Source of the DNA: Dethiosulfovibrio peptidovorans DSM 11002
GTDB taxonomy: Bacteria; Synergistota; Synergistia; Synergistales; Dethiosulfovibrionaceae
Direction of reading: 5' to 3'
Assembly: GCF_000172975.1 (NCBI RefSeq)
Contig: NZ_ABTR02000001.1
Span: 560,001-624,000 of the forward strand
Length of the DNA: 64,000 nt
This document shows, piece after piece, positions 16,786 through 25,216 of the stretch; position 1 is the first letter of the stretch; the number at the start of each line of letters is the position of its first letter. A model generated the notes under the pieces. It saw only the letters and a program-made list of their open reading frames with translations, ran no database searches and was not told where the DNA came from. The translations under genes were made by a program, and so were the position numbers.

Positions 16786-18155
16786 CGTTTGATCACCTCG
16801 GGGCAGCTCCAAAGCTCTACCCTGGCGTGACTGCCGATAACCTCTCCGACCTTCCAGCCAGCCTCTCCCAGAGAGTCTTTATTCCTGAGATCCTTGACGG
16901 ACCAACCGCACATACCTCTTCCGGGAACACCCAACGCCTTTTTCATGTAATCTGGGAGGAACCCTCTCAGCTTGTCCCCTTCGTCGAGAGGCAGGACCTT
17001 CGTGATCCCTCCTTCGAAAGGAACCATCTCGACGGGAACGCCGGTCCCCTTGAAATAGGGCCCCAGGACGAAACCGTCGTTCTCCATGACGTTGAAACCG
17101 GGCATACGGTCTCTGGCCTCGGAGGATAAAGCATACCACCTGCCCCACAGGGCGGACAAACCACCGTTGATGATGGCGGAAGCCCTCCTAACAGGCATGC
17201 TCTTTATCTGATTGTACAGTTTTTCGTTCAGCTGAAGTCTTTTCATCGCCACGTGAGGCAGACCGTGGGGAACGTATATAACCGCGGCGCCGGAAGGGAT
17301 CGATCCCTGAAGCAGGGGAACCTGTTCCACCCTACAGCCGATGGTCTTGAAAAAAAGCAGGTCGTTCTCCAACCCGAGGGATGTGGAATGATCGGTGATC
17401 ACTGAGACCAGGGGATTCCCTGCGACAGGCTCGATCCGTCTGTCCGGCACGGACATATCCAGCGAACGTTTTCCGAAGGCCAACACGGCCTCCCAGTCGA
17501 TCTGGCCTGTCATGCCCTTGAGTTGATGCCCCAGGGTCTTTATCGGCTGGGCCACTCTGGGATCGGAGCAAAGCTCCACCAGGGGTAGAGACCTTCGTTC
17601 CATATAACGGGGTATGTAACCGAGGGACATCGACGGGATCATCCTTCCGAGCTCGACCTCCAACAGCTGAAACTCCCGAGGGTTCAGAACCGATGAAAAA
17701 AGAACTCCATAAACCTCGACGTCCCTTTCCTTCAGATCCTCGTAGACACCCGTCATTATCCTCGAACTGAGAGAGGCCACCGGGTTGGCATGGGGAAGGG
17801 CCAACAACCCTACGTCCAGCATCCGGGCCAAATCGGCGGTGCCTCTATCCACCGACATATGGTCCTCCGAAACCATCGATCCAAGAGGGGATAACACCAG
17901 GTTTAGGCTATCGCTCCTGGCGGCGGTTCCGAAAAAAAGACGAAGATCCGCCTCGCTCCGAAACTGGAAAGGGTCGATAGAGAACACCTCTTGCTCACAA
18001 CCGAGAGATAACATCCTGAGATAACTCTCGTCCATACAGCCACAAAAAAGCCTCAGAGGAATCCCGAGGGACTTCAACGTGGCAGCGATAACTATACCAG
18101 GAGGAATAGTCCCCTCTCTCCGTTCATCGGCTATAAGAAGTCTAGGTAGATCCAA
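16761..18155 (-). CDS. Divergent CobB/CbiA-family protein lacking both catalytic motifs
   Basis: 464-aa relative of cobyrinate a,c-diamide synthase. Homology is visible along the length. LLIADERREGTIPPG aligns with the CobB P-loop region, LFCGCMDESYLRML-IDPFQF with the FKxGPDYIDP-LDPW region, and DRGTADLARMLDVGLLALPHAN with the dethiobiotin-synthetase-like domain; GYIPRY and VIYVPHGLPH also match. Yet the P-loop GxxxGVGKT is missing, and the glutaminase nucleophile motif (AECGG in CbiA) reads IINGGL with Asn at the Cys position. It is therefore probably neither ATPase nor amidotransferase. The TTG start at 18155 follows GGGAGGGG. Co-transcribed with the acyl-CoA synthetase-like gene; no cobalamin genes are nearby. 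Confidence 0.6.
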   Translation of the reverse strand: MDLPRLLIADERREGTIPPGIVIAATLKSLGIPLRLFCGCMDESYLRMLSLGCEQEVFSIDPFQFRSEADLRLFFGTAARSDSLNLVLSPLGSMVSEDHMSVDRGTADLARMLDVGLLALPHANPVASLSSRIMTGVYEDLKERDVEVYGVLFSSVLNPREFQLLEVELGRMIPSMSLGYIPRYMERRSLPLVELCSDPRVAQPIKTLGHQLKGMTGQIDWEAVLAFGKRSLDMSVPDRRIEPVAGNPLVSVITDHSTSLGLENDLLFFKTIGCRVEQVPLLQGSIPSGAAVIYVPHGLPHVAMKRLQLNEKLYNQIKSMPVRRASAIINGGLSALWGRWYALSSEARDRMPGFNVMENDGFVLGPYFKGTGVPVEMVPFEGGITKVLPLDEGDKLRGFLPDYMKKALGVPGRGMCGWSVKDLRNKDSLGEAGWKVGEVIGSHARVELWSCPEVIKRWIRQVGR

Positions 18156-18255
18156 CGGAACCCCTCCCACCATTGCAAAATGGAATCTCAAACTTAGTGT
18201 ATCATATACATGCCCTATTTCGGGAAGATCGAAATCCGACGAGGAGGTCTCGCTT

Positions 18256-19560
18256 ATGGCAGCACCGTGGATAACTATCAAAGACATGCCGCAACACGTC
18301 GAAGAAGAGGTTACTATCAAAGGATGGATGTACAACAAGAGAAGCTCCGGAAAAATACATTTCCTCCAGATAAGGGACGGCTCGGGATTCGTTCAGGCCG
18401 TCATGGTAAAAAAAGAGGTCTCTCCGGAAGAATTCGAAGCGGCCAAAAAACTCTGGATGGAGGCGTCGGTGGAGATAACCGGGACGGTCAGGTCCGACGA
18501 CAGGGCCCCGTCGGGGGTGGAGCTCACAGTCTCCAATATAAAGGTAAACCACAACCCGACCGACGAATATCCCATAGGCAAGAAAGACCACGGGGTGGAC
18601 TTCCTGTTGGACAACCGCCATCTCTGGCTGAGGAGCCAGAGACAGAGGGCCATCATGACCATAAGAGAGAGGATAGTCTGGTCCTGGAGACAGTTCCTCC
18701 ACGACAGAGATTTCCTGTTGGTGGACAGCCCCATAATAACCGGAGCCATAGGAGAGGGAGCATCTGGCCTCTTCGAGCTGGACTACTTCGACCAGAAGGC
18801 TTACCTGGCCCAGACGGGACAGCTGTACGCTGAGGCGGCAGCAGCGGCCTACGGCAAGGTCTACTGTTTCGGCCCCACCTTCAGGGCGGAGAAATCCAAG
18901 ACAAGAAGGCACCTCACCGAGTTCTGGATGCTGGAGCCCGAGGTGGCCTATTACGACCACAAGGACAACATGGACCTTCAGGAGGCCCTGGTAAGCTACA
19001 CGGTGGAACAGGTACTGGAACACTGCAAAGAGGAGCTGGCCCTACTGGAGAGGGAGCTCTCCCCACTCAAGTCGGTTCTCGAAGGTCCGTTCTACCGCAT
19101 ATCCTACAGGGACGCGGTGAAGAAACTTAACGAATTGGGAAGCTCCATAGAATTCGGAGACGATCTGGGAGCGGAGGACGAGACGATACTGACCCAGCAA
19201 TACGACCGGCCCGTCTTCGTAGAATGCTACCCAAAGGGGGCCAAGGCCTTTTACATGAAGGAAAACCCCGACGACAAAGAGACCGTGCTATGTGCCGACC
19301 TACTGGCTCCGGAGGGATACGGAGAGATCATCGGAGGATCCCAGAGGGAGGACGACCTGGATAAACTGACCGCCAGGATGGAATCGGATGGTCTGGACAT
19401 GGACTCCTACGGCTGGTATCTTGACCTTCGCAGATACGGCACCTTCGTCCACAGCGGCTTCGGAATCGGTCTGGAGCGAACCATAGCCTGGATATGCGGC
19501 CTGCATCACATCAGAGAGGTCATTCCATGGCCCAGGACCATCTACAGGCTGAACCCTTAA
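18256..19560 (+). CDS. asnS: Asparaginyl-tRNA synthetase
   Basis: 434-aa class IIb aminoacyl-tRNA synthetase charging tRNA-Asn. An N-terminal OB-fold anticodon-binding domain (residues ~15-105) precedes the catalytic domain. Motif 2 is FRAEKSKTRRHLTEFWMLEPE and motif 3 is GFGIGLERTIAWI. RHLTEFWMLEPE is typical of AsnRS rather than AspRS. ATG 18256 is the start, with GAGGAGG 9 nt upstream; a longer reading to 18079 overlaps the divergent gene's coding start and has no ribosome site. Confidence 0.96.
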   Translation: MAAPWITIKDMPQHVEEEVTIKGWMYNKRSSGKIHFLQIRDGSGFVQAVMVKKEVSPEEFEAAKKLWMEASVEITGTVRSDDRAPSGVELTVSNIKVNHNPTDEYPIGKKDHGVDFLLDNRHLWLRSQRQRAIMTIRERIVWSWRQFLHDRDFLLVDSPIITGAIGEGASGLFELDYFDQKAYLAQTGQLYAEAAAAAYGKVYCFGPTFRAEKSKTRRHLTEFWMLEPEVAYYDHKDNMDLQEALVSYTVEQVLEHCKEELALLERELSPLKSVLEGPFYRISYRDAVKKLNELGSSIEFGDDLGAEDETILTQQYDRPVFVECYPKGAKAFYMKENPDDKETVLCADLLAPEGYGEIIGGSQREDDLDKLTARMESDGLDMDSYGWYLDLRRYGTFVHSGFGIGLERTIAWICGLHHIREVIPWPRTIYRLNP

Positions 19561-19570
19561 AAATCGACAA

Positions 19571-19612
19571 AAAGCAGGGAGGACCGATCTCGAGATCGGT
19601 CCTCCCTGCTTT
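19571..19612. terminator. Bidirectional terminator between asnS and perR
   Basis: Perfect 42-bp palindrome centred on CTCGAG (arms of 21 nt, starting AAAGCAGGGAGG), located 10 bp after the asnS stop and abutting the stop of the Fur-family gene on the other strand. A-rich sequence on the left gives the T-run for the minus-strand operon. Confidence 0.85.
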
Positions 19613-19995
19613 CAAGCATTGGGGCGACATCTTTCGCATGGAGATATAAGCAAAAGCCTGTATTCCGCCTCGGCGAATTCCTCCGGGAGCGAATCGCGAG
19701 CTATGGGATCCCCGGAGGGCCAGACATCCCTTATCTCTCCACATATGGGACAGACGGCGTGAAGGTGTCCGTCCGGATTTCCCTCGTAGCGGCAGGGCCC
19801 TTCCTCCATCTGGATCTTCCAGATCATTCCGGCCTCGCAGAGTTGGTCCAGGTTCCTGTAGACCGTCCCGAGACTGACGTTGGGGATCTCTTTGCGAACC
19901 TCCGATAGTACTTCCTCGGCGGTTGGATGGGCCCCCTTCACCTCAAAAACCTTGAGTATGGCGTCCCTCTGTCTCGATCTTCTCTGCATGGCCAT
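19612..19995 (-). CDS. perR: Fur-family regulator, PerR-like
   Basis: 127-aa metalloregulator. The N-terminal winged helix (residues ~5-75, PTAEEVLSEVRKEIPNVSLGTVYRNLDQL) is followed by a short dimerisation domain with HLHAVCPICGEI and C-terminal CERC, giving two CxxC zinc pairs. Last gene of the ahpC operon, which points to peroxide sensing (PerR) rather than iron (Fur). The C-terminal domain is shorter than usual. Start has AGGTGATTTT just upstream. The likely operator is the palindrome before ahpC, so the operon would be self-regulated. Confidence 0.88.
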   Translation of the reverse strand: MAMQRRSRQRDAILKVFEVKGAHPTAEEVLSEVRKEIPNVSLGTVYRNLDQLCEAGMIWKIQMEEGPCRYEGNPDGHLHAVCPICGEIRDVWPSGDPIARDSLPEEFAEAEYRLLLISPCERCRPNA

Positions 19996-20003
19996 AAAAT
20001 CAC

Positions 20004-20177
20004 CTACTCCGGGAGTCCGTAATAACAGCGTTTAGGGGATACCACCTTGCCCTGAGTCTTCAGGGTCTTCAACAACTTGGAGACATCGTCCTTCTCCAGA
20101 CCGATAGATTCGGCTATCTCTCCGGCTTTCATGGCCTTCTCGGAAAGAGCCTCCAGAATTTTTTCCTCGGAACCCAT
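20004..20177 (-). CDS. 57-aa winged-helix protein
   Basis: Very short protein (57 aa) that reads as a single winged helix: a helical N-terminal half (EEKILEALSEKAMKAGEIA), a recognition-type helix (EKDDVSKLLKTLKTQGKV) and a wing with KRCYYGLPE at the C terminus. It resembles the MarR/ArsR-like small regulators found beside oxidative-stress genes in anaerobes, though I cannot name a family. ATG 20177 follows GTAGGAGATGATAT. It lies 14 bp after ahpC and 8 bp before perR on the same strand, so it is part of the peroxide operon. The single Cys (CYY) could be redox-active; that is inference. Confidence 0.75.
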   Translation of the reverse strand: MGSEEKILEALSEKAMKAGEIAESIGLEKDDVSKLLKTLKTQGKVVSPKRCYYGLPE

Positions 20178-20191
20178 GATATCATCTCCTA

Positions 20192-20752
20192 CTATATTTT
20201 TCCTACAAGATCCTTCCCTGGAACCATACCCTCGTCACCGGGCTCCCAGCTTGCAGGACACACCTGACCGTGAGTGGCGGAGAACTTGGCAGCCTGAAGC
20301 TTTCTCAGAGCCTCCTTGGCGCTTCTGCCGATATCGAGATCGTGTATCTCCACCGCCTTCAACACTCCCTGAGGATCGATAACGAAAGTACCCCTCAGGG
20401 CTACTCCATCAGCATCCAAGTATACCCCGAAATCCCTGCTTATCTTGCCGCTGGGATCTGCCAACATGGGAAAGCGGATCTTGGCTATCGTCGGCGATGC
20501 CTCGTGCCAGGCCATATGGACGAACTCGGAATCGGTGCTCACACTGAAGATTTCTGCTCCTTCCTCCACGAATTTATCGTAGTAATCGGCCATTTCCCCC
20601 AGTTCAGTGGGACATACGAAGGTAAAATCGGCGGGATAGAAGAACAAAACCTTCCACTTCCCCTCGTAATCGGACATTTTTATCTCCTTCAGGTCTCCCT
20701 GATGAAAAGCTTTCGTCTTGATATCCTCGATCTTGTCTCCTATACGATACAT
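20192..20752 (-). CDS. ahpC: Peroxiredoxin (AhpC-type, typical 2-Cys)
   Basis: 186-aa alkyl hydroperoxide reductase subunit C that reduces peroxides through a Cys pair. The peroxidatic Cys is in DFTFVCPTELGE and the resolving Cys in HGQVCPASWEPGDEGM near the C terminus. Conserved Thr and Arg of the active site are visible. ATG 20752 is chosen for ATAGGAGGTCGC directly upstream. No ahpF-type reductase is in the window, so electrons must come from a thioredoxin- or rubredoxin-type donor elsewhere. First gene of the operon ahpC-wHTH-perR. Confidence 0.96.
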   Translation of the reverse strand: MYRIGDKIEDIKTKAFHQGDLKEIKMSDYEGKWKVLFFYPADFTFVCPTELGEMADYYDKFVEEGAEIFSVSTDSEFVHMAWHEASPTIAKIRFPMLADPSGKISRDFGVYLDADGVALRGTFVIDPQGVLKAVEIHDLDIGRSAKEALRKLQAAKFSATHGQVCPASWEPGDEGMVPGKDLVGKI

Positions 20753-20768
20753 GTAGCGACCTCCTATC

Positions 20769-20819
20769 AATATTAGTAGCGATTACTGATATTTTAAACT
20801 CGATCTTTTCATTCGTCAA
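20769..20819 (-). promoter_or_regulatory. ahpC promoter with PerR-type operator
   Basis: Minus-strand promoter TTGACG (20814-20819), 17-bp spacer, TAAAAT (20791-20796). Immediately downstream, 20769-20793 is a 25-bp imperfect palindrome with arms AATATNAGTA / TACTNATATT (9 of 10 positions match) around a 5-nt centre. It covers the edge of the -10 box and the start of transcription, the right place for a repressor. The AT-rich arm pattern suits a Fur/PerR-family site. Confidence 0.65.
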
Positions 20820-20837
20820 GCCCGACAGAGAAAAAAA

Positions 20838-20871
20838 AACGAGGCCGATCGAAAAATCGATCGGCCTCGTT
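20838..20871 (-). terminator. gdhA terminator
   Basis: Perfect 15-bp stem AACGAGGCCGATCGA / TCGATCGGCCTCGTT with a 4-nt loop, followed on the minus strand by nine T. It separates gdhA from the ahpC promoter. Confidence 0.93.
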
Positions 20872-20892
20872 CAAACAGCTTTATCTTCGGTC

Positions 20893-22170
20893 CTACATAA
20901 ACACGCCTCTCATCTTTACAGCGTCGGCGACACGCTGGATAGCGGCCATAAAGGCGGCTCTGCGCATCTTGACGTTCTTGTTCTGAGAGTAATCCCAAAC
21001 TCTCTTGAAGTTGTCCTTCATGATCCTGAGAAGACGGTTGTTGTAGTCCTCCTGGGTCCAGAAGAATCCACCCAGGTCCTGACACCACTCGAAGTAGGAC
21101 CCGATGACTCCACCGGAGTTAGCCAGGAAGTCCGGAACGATCAGGATTCCCTTACCGTCGAGAACGGCATCCGCCTCGGGAGTGATGGGACCGTTGGCTC
21201 CCTCTACGATGTACTTGGCCTTGACTTCGTCGGCGTTCTTACCGTTGATGGCTCCCTCGAGAGCGCAGGGCAGGAGGATGTCGCACTCGGTCGTCACGAG
21301 GGCAGCGAGATCCCTCTTCTCGAGACCGGGCTGCTCGAATCCCTCGAGAAGCTTTTTGGGATGATTGGAGACATGATCGAAGGCCTTCTTGATATCCAGA
21401 CCGTCCTTGCAATAGTAGGTTCCGGTAATGTCGCTGATGGCTATGACCTTGGCTCCGGCGTCTATCATCGTCAAGGCGGCGAAGGTTCCAACGTTTCCGA
21501 AGCCCTGAACGGCCACGGTGGCACCCTCGACTGGCTTGCCAAGTACATTCATCAGCTCGATGGCACAGGTAGCCACTCCGAGTCCGGTAGCGGCGTTACG
21601 GCCCTTGGAACCCCACAGAGGGATGGGCTTGCCTGTGAAGATCGCTGGCTCGAGGCGTCCGCGCATCTTGCTGATGGTGTCCATAAACCATACCATCTCC
21701 TGTCCACCGGTGTTGACGTCGGGGGCTGGGATGTCGGTCCAAGCTCCTACGACCGGCTCGATCCGAGCGGCGAAGGTCCTGCAGATACGTTCTTTCTCCT
21801 TGGGAGAGATCTCGAGGGGGTTACAGCAGACTCCGCCCTTGCCTCCGCCGTAGGGGATACCGGCCAGTGAACATTTCCAGGTCATCATGAAGGCCAGAGC
21901 CTCGCACTCGTCAAGACACACCTCGGGATGGAAGCGAACGCCACCCTTGGCCGGTCCTACCGCCGAGGAATGAGCTACGCGGAACCCGTCGAATACCTTG
22001 ACCGTTCCGTCGTCCATCTCGACCGGGATGGAGACGCAAGTCTTTCTCTCCGAACGGCTGAGTATCTCTACCAGTCCGTCCTCGAGTCCCATCTCCTCCG
22101 TCGCGGCGTAGAAGTTCTTGAGGGCCGTATCGAGCAGTACGTTATCGGAAGTACGTTTCACCACTGCCAT
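20893..22170 (-). CDS. gdhA: Glutamate dehydrogenase
   Basis: 425-aa enzyme of the hexameric short-subunit class, converting glutamate to 2-oxoglutarate and ammonia with NAD or NADP. Substrate-binding GGAKGGV region reads GPAKGGVRFHPEV and GGGKGGVCCNPLEIS (catalytic Lys). The Rossmann motif VAVQGFGNVGTFAA and a C-terminal SYFEWCQDLGGFFW are present. Central to amino-acid fermentation. A hairpin and an AT-rich stretch precede it. The coenzyme cannot be decided with confidence, though the Asp in ISDITG may favour NAD. Confidence 0.96.
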   Translation of the reverse strand: MAVVKRTSDNVLLDTALKNFYAATEEMGLEDGLVEILSRSERKTCVSIPVEMDDGTVKVFDGFRVAHSSAVGPAKGGVRFHPEVCLDECEALAFMMTWKCSLAGIPYGGGKGGVCCNPLEISPKEKERICRTFAARIEPVVGAWTDIPAPDVNTGGQEMVWFMDTISKMRGRLEPAIFTGKPIPLWGSKGRNAATGLGVATCAIELMNVLGKPVEGATVAVQGFGNVGTFAALTMIDAGAKVIAISDITGTYYCKDGLDIKKAFDHVSNHPKKLLEGFEQPGLEKRDLAALVTTECDILLPCALEGAINGKNADEVKAKYIVEGANGPITPEADAVLDGKGILIVPDFLANSGGVIGSYFEWCQDLGGFFWTQEDYNNRLLRIMKDNFKRVWDYSQNKNVKMRRAAFMAAIQRVADAVKMRGVFM

Positions 22171-22194
22171 GAAAATACACCTCCTGCAAAATAT

Positions 22195-22212
22195 GCGACC
22201 TCTTTAGGTCGC
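22195..22212 (-). other. Hairpin in the gdhA leader
   Basis: Perfect 7-bp stem GCGACCT / AGGTCGC with a 4-nt loop in the 5' untranslated region, just upstream of the GCAGGAGG ribosome site. Candidate promoter further upstream on the minus strand: TTGGTA (22259-22264), 18-bp spacer, TAATAT (22235-22240). The region 22265-22330 is very AT-rich and holds the palindrome TTTGATCAAA (22278-22287). mRNA stabilisation or regulation is possible but unproven. Confidence 0.4.
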
Positions 22213-22332
22213 AAGGTGACCACAATCCTTGATGATATTAACACCATTTGGGCGGCAATACCAACCGTATCCCGCAATTTGATCAAAAAATATCAAGAAT
22301 ATATATTTTCAATATTTAAAAAAGCCCTACAG

Positions 22333-23448
22333 CTATACATACACCCGAGGGACCCGCTTGCTGAACATTATGGGAATTTCGTAGTTTATGGTGTTATGTC
22401 TCGCTCCGGCAAGCTCGTCCGGGGTTATGGTCTCGTCTCCCTGGGAACCAACTATAACCACCTCGTCTCCGACCGAGACGTCCAGACCGGTCACGTCTAT
22501 CATGGTCTGATCCATGCATATGTTGCCGACCTGGGGAACCCTGGTTCCCTTCACGAGCATCTGGATCCTCATAGAGAAGGCTCTGGAGAGGCCGTCGGCG
22601 TAGCCTATGGGCAAAACGGCTATACGTTCGTCTCCCCTGGTCATATATCTGAGTCCATATCCGACCCCGCTTCTTGGAGGCAGATTTCTTATCATGGCTA
22701 TGCTAGTCTTGACCTCGAAGGTCGGCTTGAGCTCTATAGGCCTGATGCAGTCCCCCGAGGGCCACATACCGTACAGTATCACCCCGGGACGACAGGCGTC
22801 CAGATGTTTTTCCGGAGAATTCAACGTTCCGGCACTGTTGCAGACGTGTCTGACAGGTATCCTCACTCCCTTGTCCTCCAGCATGGCCAACACATCTAGA
22901 TATCGGCGATACTGGGACTCGGTGTAGTCCAGTCGTCTCTCGTCGGCGGTGGCGAAATGGGTGAAGAGCCCCTCCACCACTACCCCTGGAAGGGATATCA
23001 GCTCATCCAAGATAGCCGGAACCTCCTCGGGAAGAAATCCGATTCGTCCCATTCCCGAGTCGACCTTGAGGTGCACGTAAGCCGGGGTTCCCTCGCTCTC
23101 GGCGGCCTTGGAGAGGGCTCTGGCCATATCCATATCGGTGAGAGCGACCGATACGTTCCGTCGCACCAGCTCACCCGCTGAAGCGTAGGACGTGGGCCCC
23201 ATGACCAGAAGCGCCTCTCCCACCCCTCCATCCCTTAAGGCGAAGGCCTCGTCGGACGTCGCGACGGCGAACCGCTGACACCCCTCCGAGGACAGACGTC
23301 TGGCGACCTCCATCACCCCGTGACCGTAAGCGTCGGCCTTTATAACCGACATGAGCTGCACCTCGGGACCGACGTGGTTCTTGATCGACCTGTAGTTGAA
23401 AGCCAGATTGTCGAGGCTTACCTCCATCCGGCTCGGCCTGTAGTTCAC
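22333..23448 (-). CDS. alr: Alanine racemase
   Basis: 371-aa PLP fold-III enzyme that interconverts L- and D-alanine for peptidoglycan and alanine catabolism. The PLP lysine is in MSVIKADAYGHG near residue 38. The C-terminal beta domain carries the catalytic Tyr (GYGLRYMTRG region) and NICMDQTMIDV. GTG 23448 is chosen as start because GAGGAGG lies 9-10 nt upstream. The adjacent alanine symporter on the same strand suggests a joint role in alanine use. Confidence 0.95.
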   Translation of the reverse strand: MNYRPSRMEVSLDNLAFNYRSIKNHVGPEVQLMSVIKADAYGHGVMEVARRLSSEGCQRFAVATSDEAFALRDGGVGEALLVMGPTSYASAGELVRRNVSVALTDMDMARALSKAAESEGTPAYVHLKVDSGMGRIGFLPEEVPAILDELISLPGVVVEGLFTHFATADERRLDYTESQYRRYLDVLAMLEDKGVRIPVRHVCNSAGTLNSPEKHLDACRPGVILYGMWPSGDCIRPIELKPTFEVKTSIAMIRNLPPRSGVGYGLRYMTRGDERIAVLPIGYADGLSRAFSMRIQMLVKGTRVPQVGNICMDQTMIDVTGLDVSVGDEVVIVGSQGDETITPDELAGARHNTINYEIPIMFSKRVPRVYV

Positions 23449-23539
23449 CGATAACCGCCTCCTCAAAAGACAAATTTTACGCAAAAGAGGGGCGCAGGTG
23501 CCCAGCGGACACCTCGCCCCGAGATTCGCCCTTTATATG

Positions 23540-24925
23540 TTACTCCAGAATTCCTTTGCGACGCTTGTCGTCGAAGTCCTTGACGAGCTTCTTAACCTCG
23601 TTGGAAAGCCAGAGCAAGGCTATGAGGTTGGGTATGGCCATGAGGCCGTTCATCGTGTCAGACATATTCCAGATGTTGGCCAGGAACTTGCCGCCACCGC
23701 CGGATGCACCGACCAGAAGAACCAGAATCCACATGACTTTAAAGCCCATTATAACCGGCTTGCTGTCTCCTAGGATATAGGTGACGCTGGTCTCGCCGTA
23801 CCAGTACCAGCCCAGTATAGTGGAGAAGGAGAACAGGGCAAGTCCGGTAGATAGTACCATGACCCCCGTCTGTCCCAGAACCTCCTGGAAAGCGGTAAGA
23901 CTCAGCTGGGCTCCGGTGAGCTCAGGCTGCCCGACCAGAGTGCTGGTGGTGAGGATGGCAAGAGCAGTAAGGGTGCAGATGACTATGGTGTCGGTGAATA
24001 CCTCGAAGAGGCCGTAGACGCCCTGGCGGACAGGATGGTCAACCGTAGCGGCGGCGTGGACCATGGGAGCCGATCCGAGACCGGCCTCGTTGGAGAAGAC
24101 CCCTCGGGCGAGTCCCTTGGTGAGAGCCATCTTTATGCTCCATCCGGCGATGGCTCCAGGCATGGCCATGGGGTCGGAGAAGGCGTACTTGATGGCTCTG
24201 CCGAAGGCGGCGGGCACGTCGGCTCCGTTGACTCCGACGGTTATGAGAGCACCTATGATGTAGAAGATGGCCATGAAGGGAACCAGATAGGTGGTGACCC
24301 TGGCTATCCCGTTGATTCCGCCCATTATGACGGCGGCGGTCAGTATGGCCAGAACTATACCTGTGGCAAGATGGGGAACTCCGAAGCCCAGGGCGAGACC
24401 TTCGGCGGTGGAGTTGGCCTGGATGGCGTTACCGATGCCGAAAGACGCGAAGGACGCGAAGAAGGCGAAGAGCCAGGCGAGCCATTTCTGTCCCGTTCCC
24501 TTCTCGAGGACGTACATGGTGCCGCCCCTCCACTGTCCGGTACTGTCCTTTTCCCTGAAGTGGACCGCCAACGTGACCTCGGCGAACTTGGTGGTCATGC
24601 CGAAGACCGCGGAGATAAGCATCCAGAACAGAGCTCCCGGACCTCCAAGGTGAAGAGCCGTGGCGACACCGGCTATGTTGCCCGTGCCGACCGTGGAAGC
24701 CAGGGCGGTTGCCAGAGCCGAGAAGGACGAGATCGAGCCCTCCGTCTTTTCCTGTTTCTTACCGAGACGTCCTATAACCTCTTTGAACATAAAACCGAAA
24801 TAACGAATCTGCGGCACACCTAGGATGATCGTCAGGTATATGCCGGTACCTACCAAAAGGGTGAGAGTCCATGGACCCCACACAAAACCGTTGACTATTC
24901 CATTAATCCTCATTACTGCTTCCAT
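23540..24925 (-). CDS. Sodium:alanine symporter (AGCS family)
   Basis: 461-aa inner-membrane transporter of the alanine or glycine:cation symporter family, with about ten hydrophobic helices. Family signature GTGNIAGVATALHLGGPGA is near residues 79-97, and GLARGVFSNEAGLGSAPMVHA lies in the later half. Start ATG 24925 follows GAGGAGG with an 11-nt gap; the N-terminal extension to 24979 lacks one. Imports alanine (or glycine) with Na+. Clustered with alr and gdhA. A palindrome AATATACAGTATATT at 25051-25065 in its upstream region may be an operator. Confidence 0.93.
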   Translation of the reverse strand: MEAVMRINGIVNGFVWGPWTLTLLVGTGIYLTIILGVPQIRYFGFMFKEVIGRLGKKQEKTEGSISSFSALATALASTVGTGNIAGVATALHLGGPGALFWMLISAVFGMTTKFAEVTLAVHFREKDSTGQWRGGTMYVLEKGTGQKWLAWLFAFFASFASFGIGNAIQANSTAEGLALGFGVPHLATGIVLAILTAAVIMGGINGIARVTTYLVPFMAIFYIIGALITVGVNGADVPAAFGRAIKYAFSDPMAMPGAIAGWSIKMALTKGLARGVFSNEAGLGSAPMVHAAATVDHPVRQGVYGLFEVFTDTIVICTLTALAILTTSTLVGQPELTGAQLSLTAFQEVLGQTGVMVLSTGLALFSFSTILGWYWYGETSVTYILGDSKPVIMGFKVMWILVLLVGASGGGGKFLANIWNMSDTMNGLMAIPNLIALLWLSNEVKKLVKDFDDKRRKGILE

Positions 24926-25050
24926 AAAGACTGATACCTCCTCGCACGCATTATCGATGAATCGCTCGACACTCTCCACACGACAAGGTTACTGGATTTC
25001 ATATCGTCCCTGTTCCTACCACCTCCGTCGAGGCCTCTCTGCCAGGCCAA

Positions 25051-25065
25051 AATATACAGTATATT
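25051..25065. promoter_or_regulatory. Palindrome in the divergent region between symporter and aminotransferase
   Basis: 15-bp palindrome AATATAC-A-GTATATT in the 290-bp region between two divergent amino-acid genes. On the minus strand it contains the -10-like TATACT. Apart from this, 24926-25216 holds AT-rich plus-strand leader sequence with TATAAA and TATCAT elements before the aminotransferase, but no convincing full promoter. Confidence 0.35.
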
Positions 25066-25216
25066 GCATAACCAGGTCGACCAATACCGCCAAATAAGGT
25101 CCTGATAGACAATCTTCAAAGCTCTATCGCAAGACCAATTATTCGCAATATAAAATCGACCGGTTCTATGGTATCATGAACCTGGGTAATCTCAAAATTA
25201 TCTTTTTCAGGAGGAG

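Noticed and set aside
16761..18155. A working cobyrinate a,c-diamide synthase and thus a cobalamin gene
   Set aside because: Both the ATP-binding loop and the glutaminase Cys are missing and there are no other cobalamin genes nearby.
18156..18255. Divergent promoters between the CobB-like gene and asnS
   Set aside because: TATCAT-type -10 boxes are seen but no -35 with acceptable spacing, so no promoter was listed.
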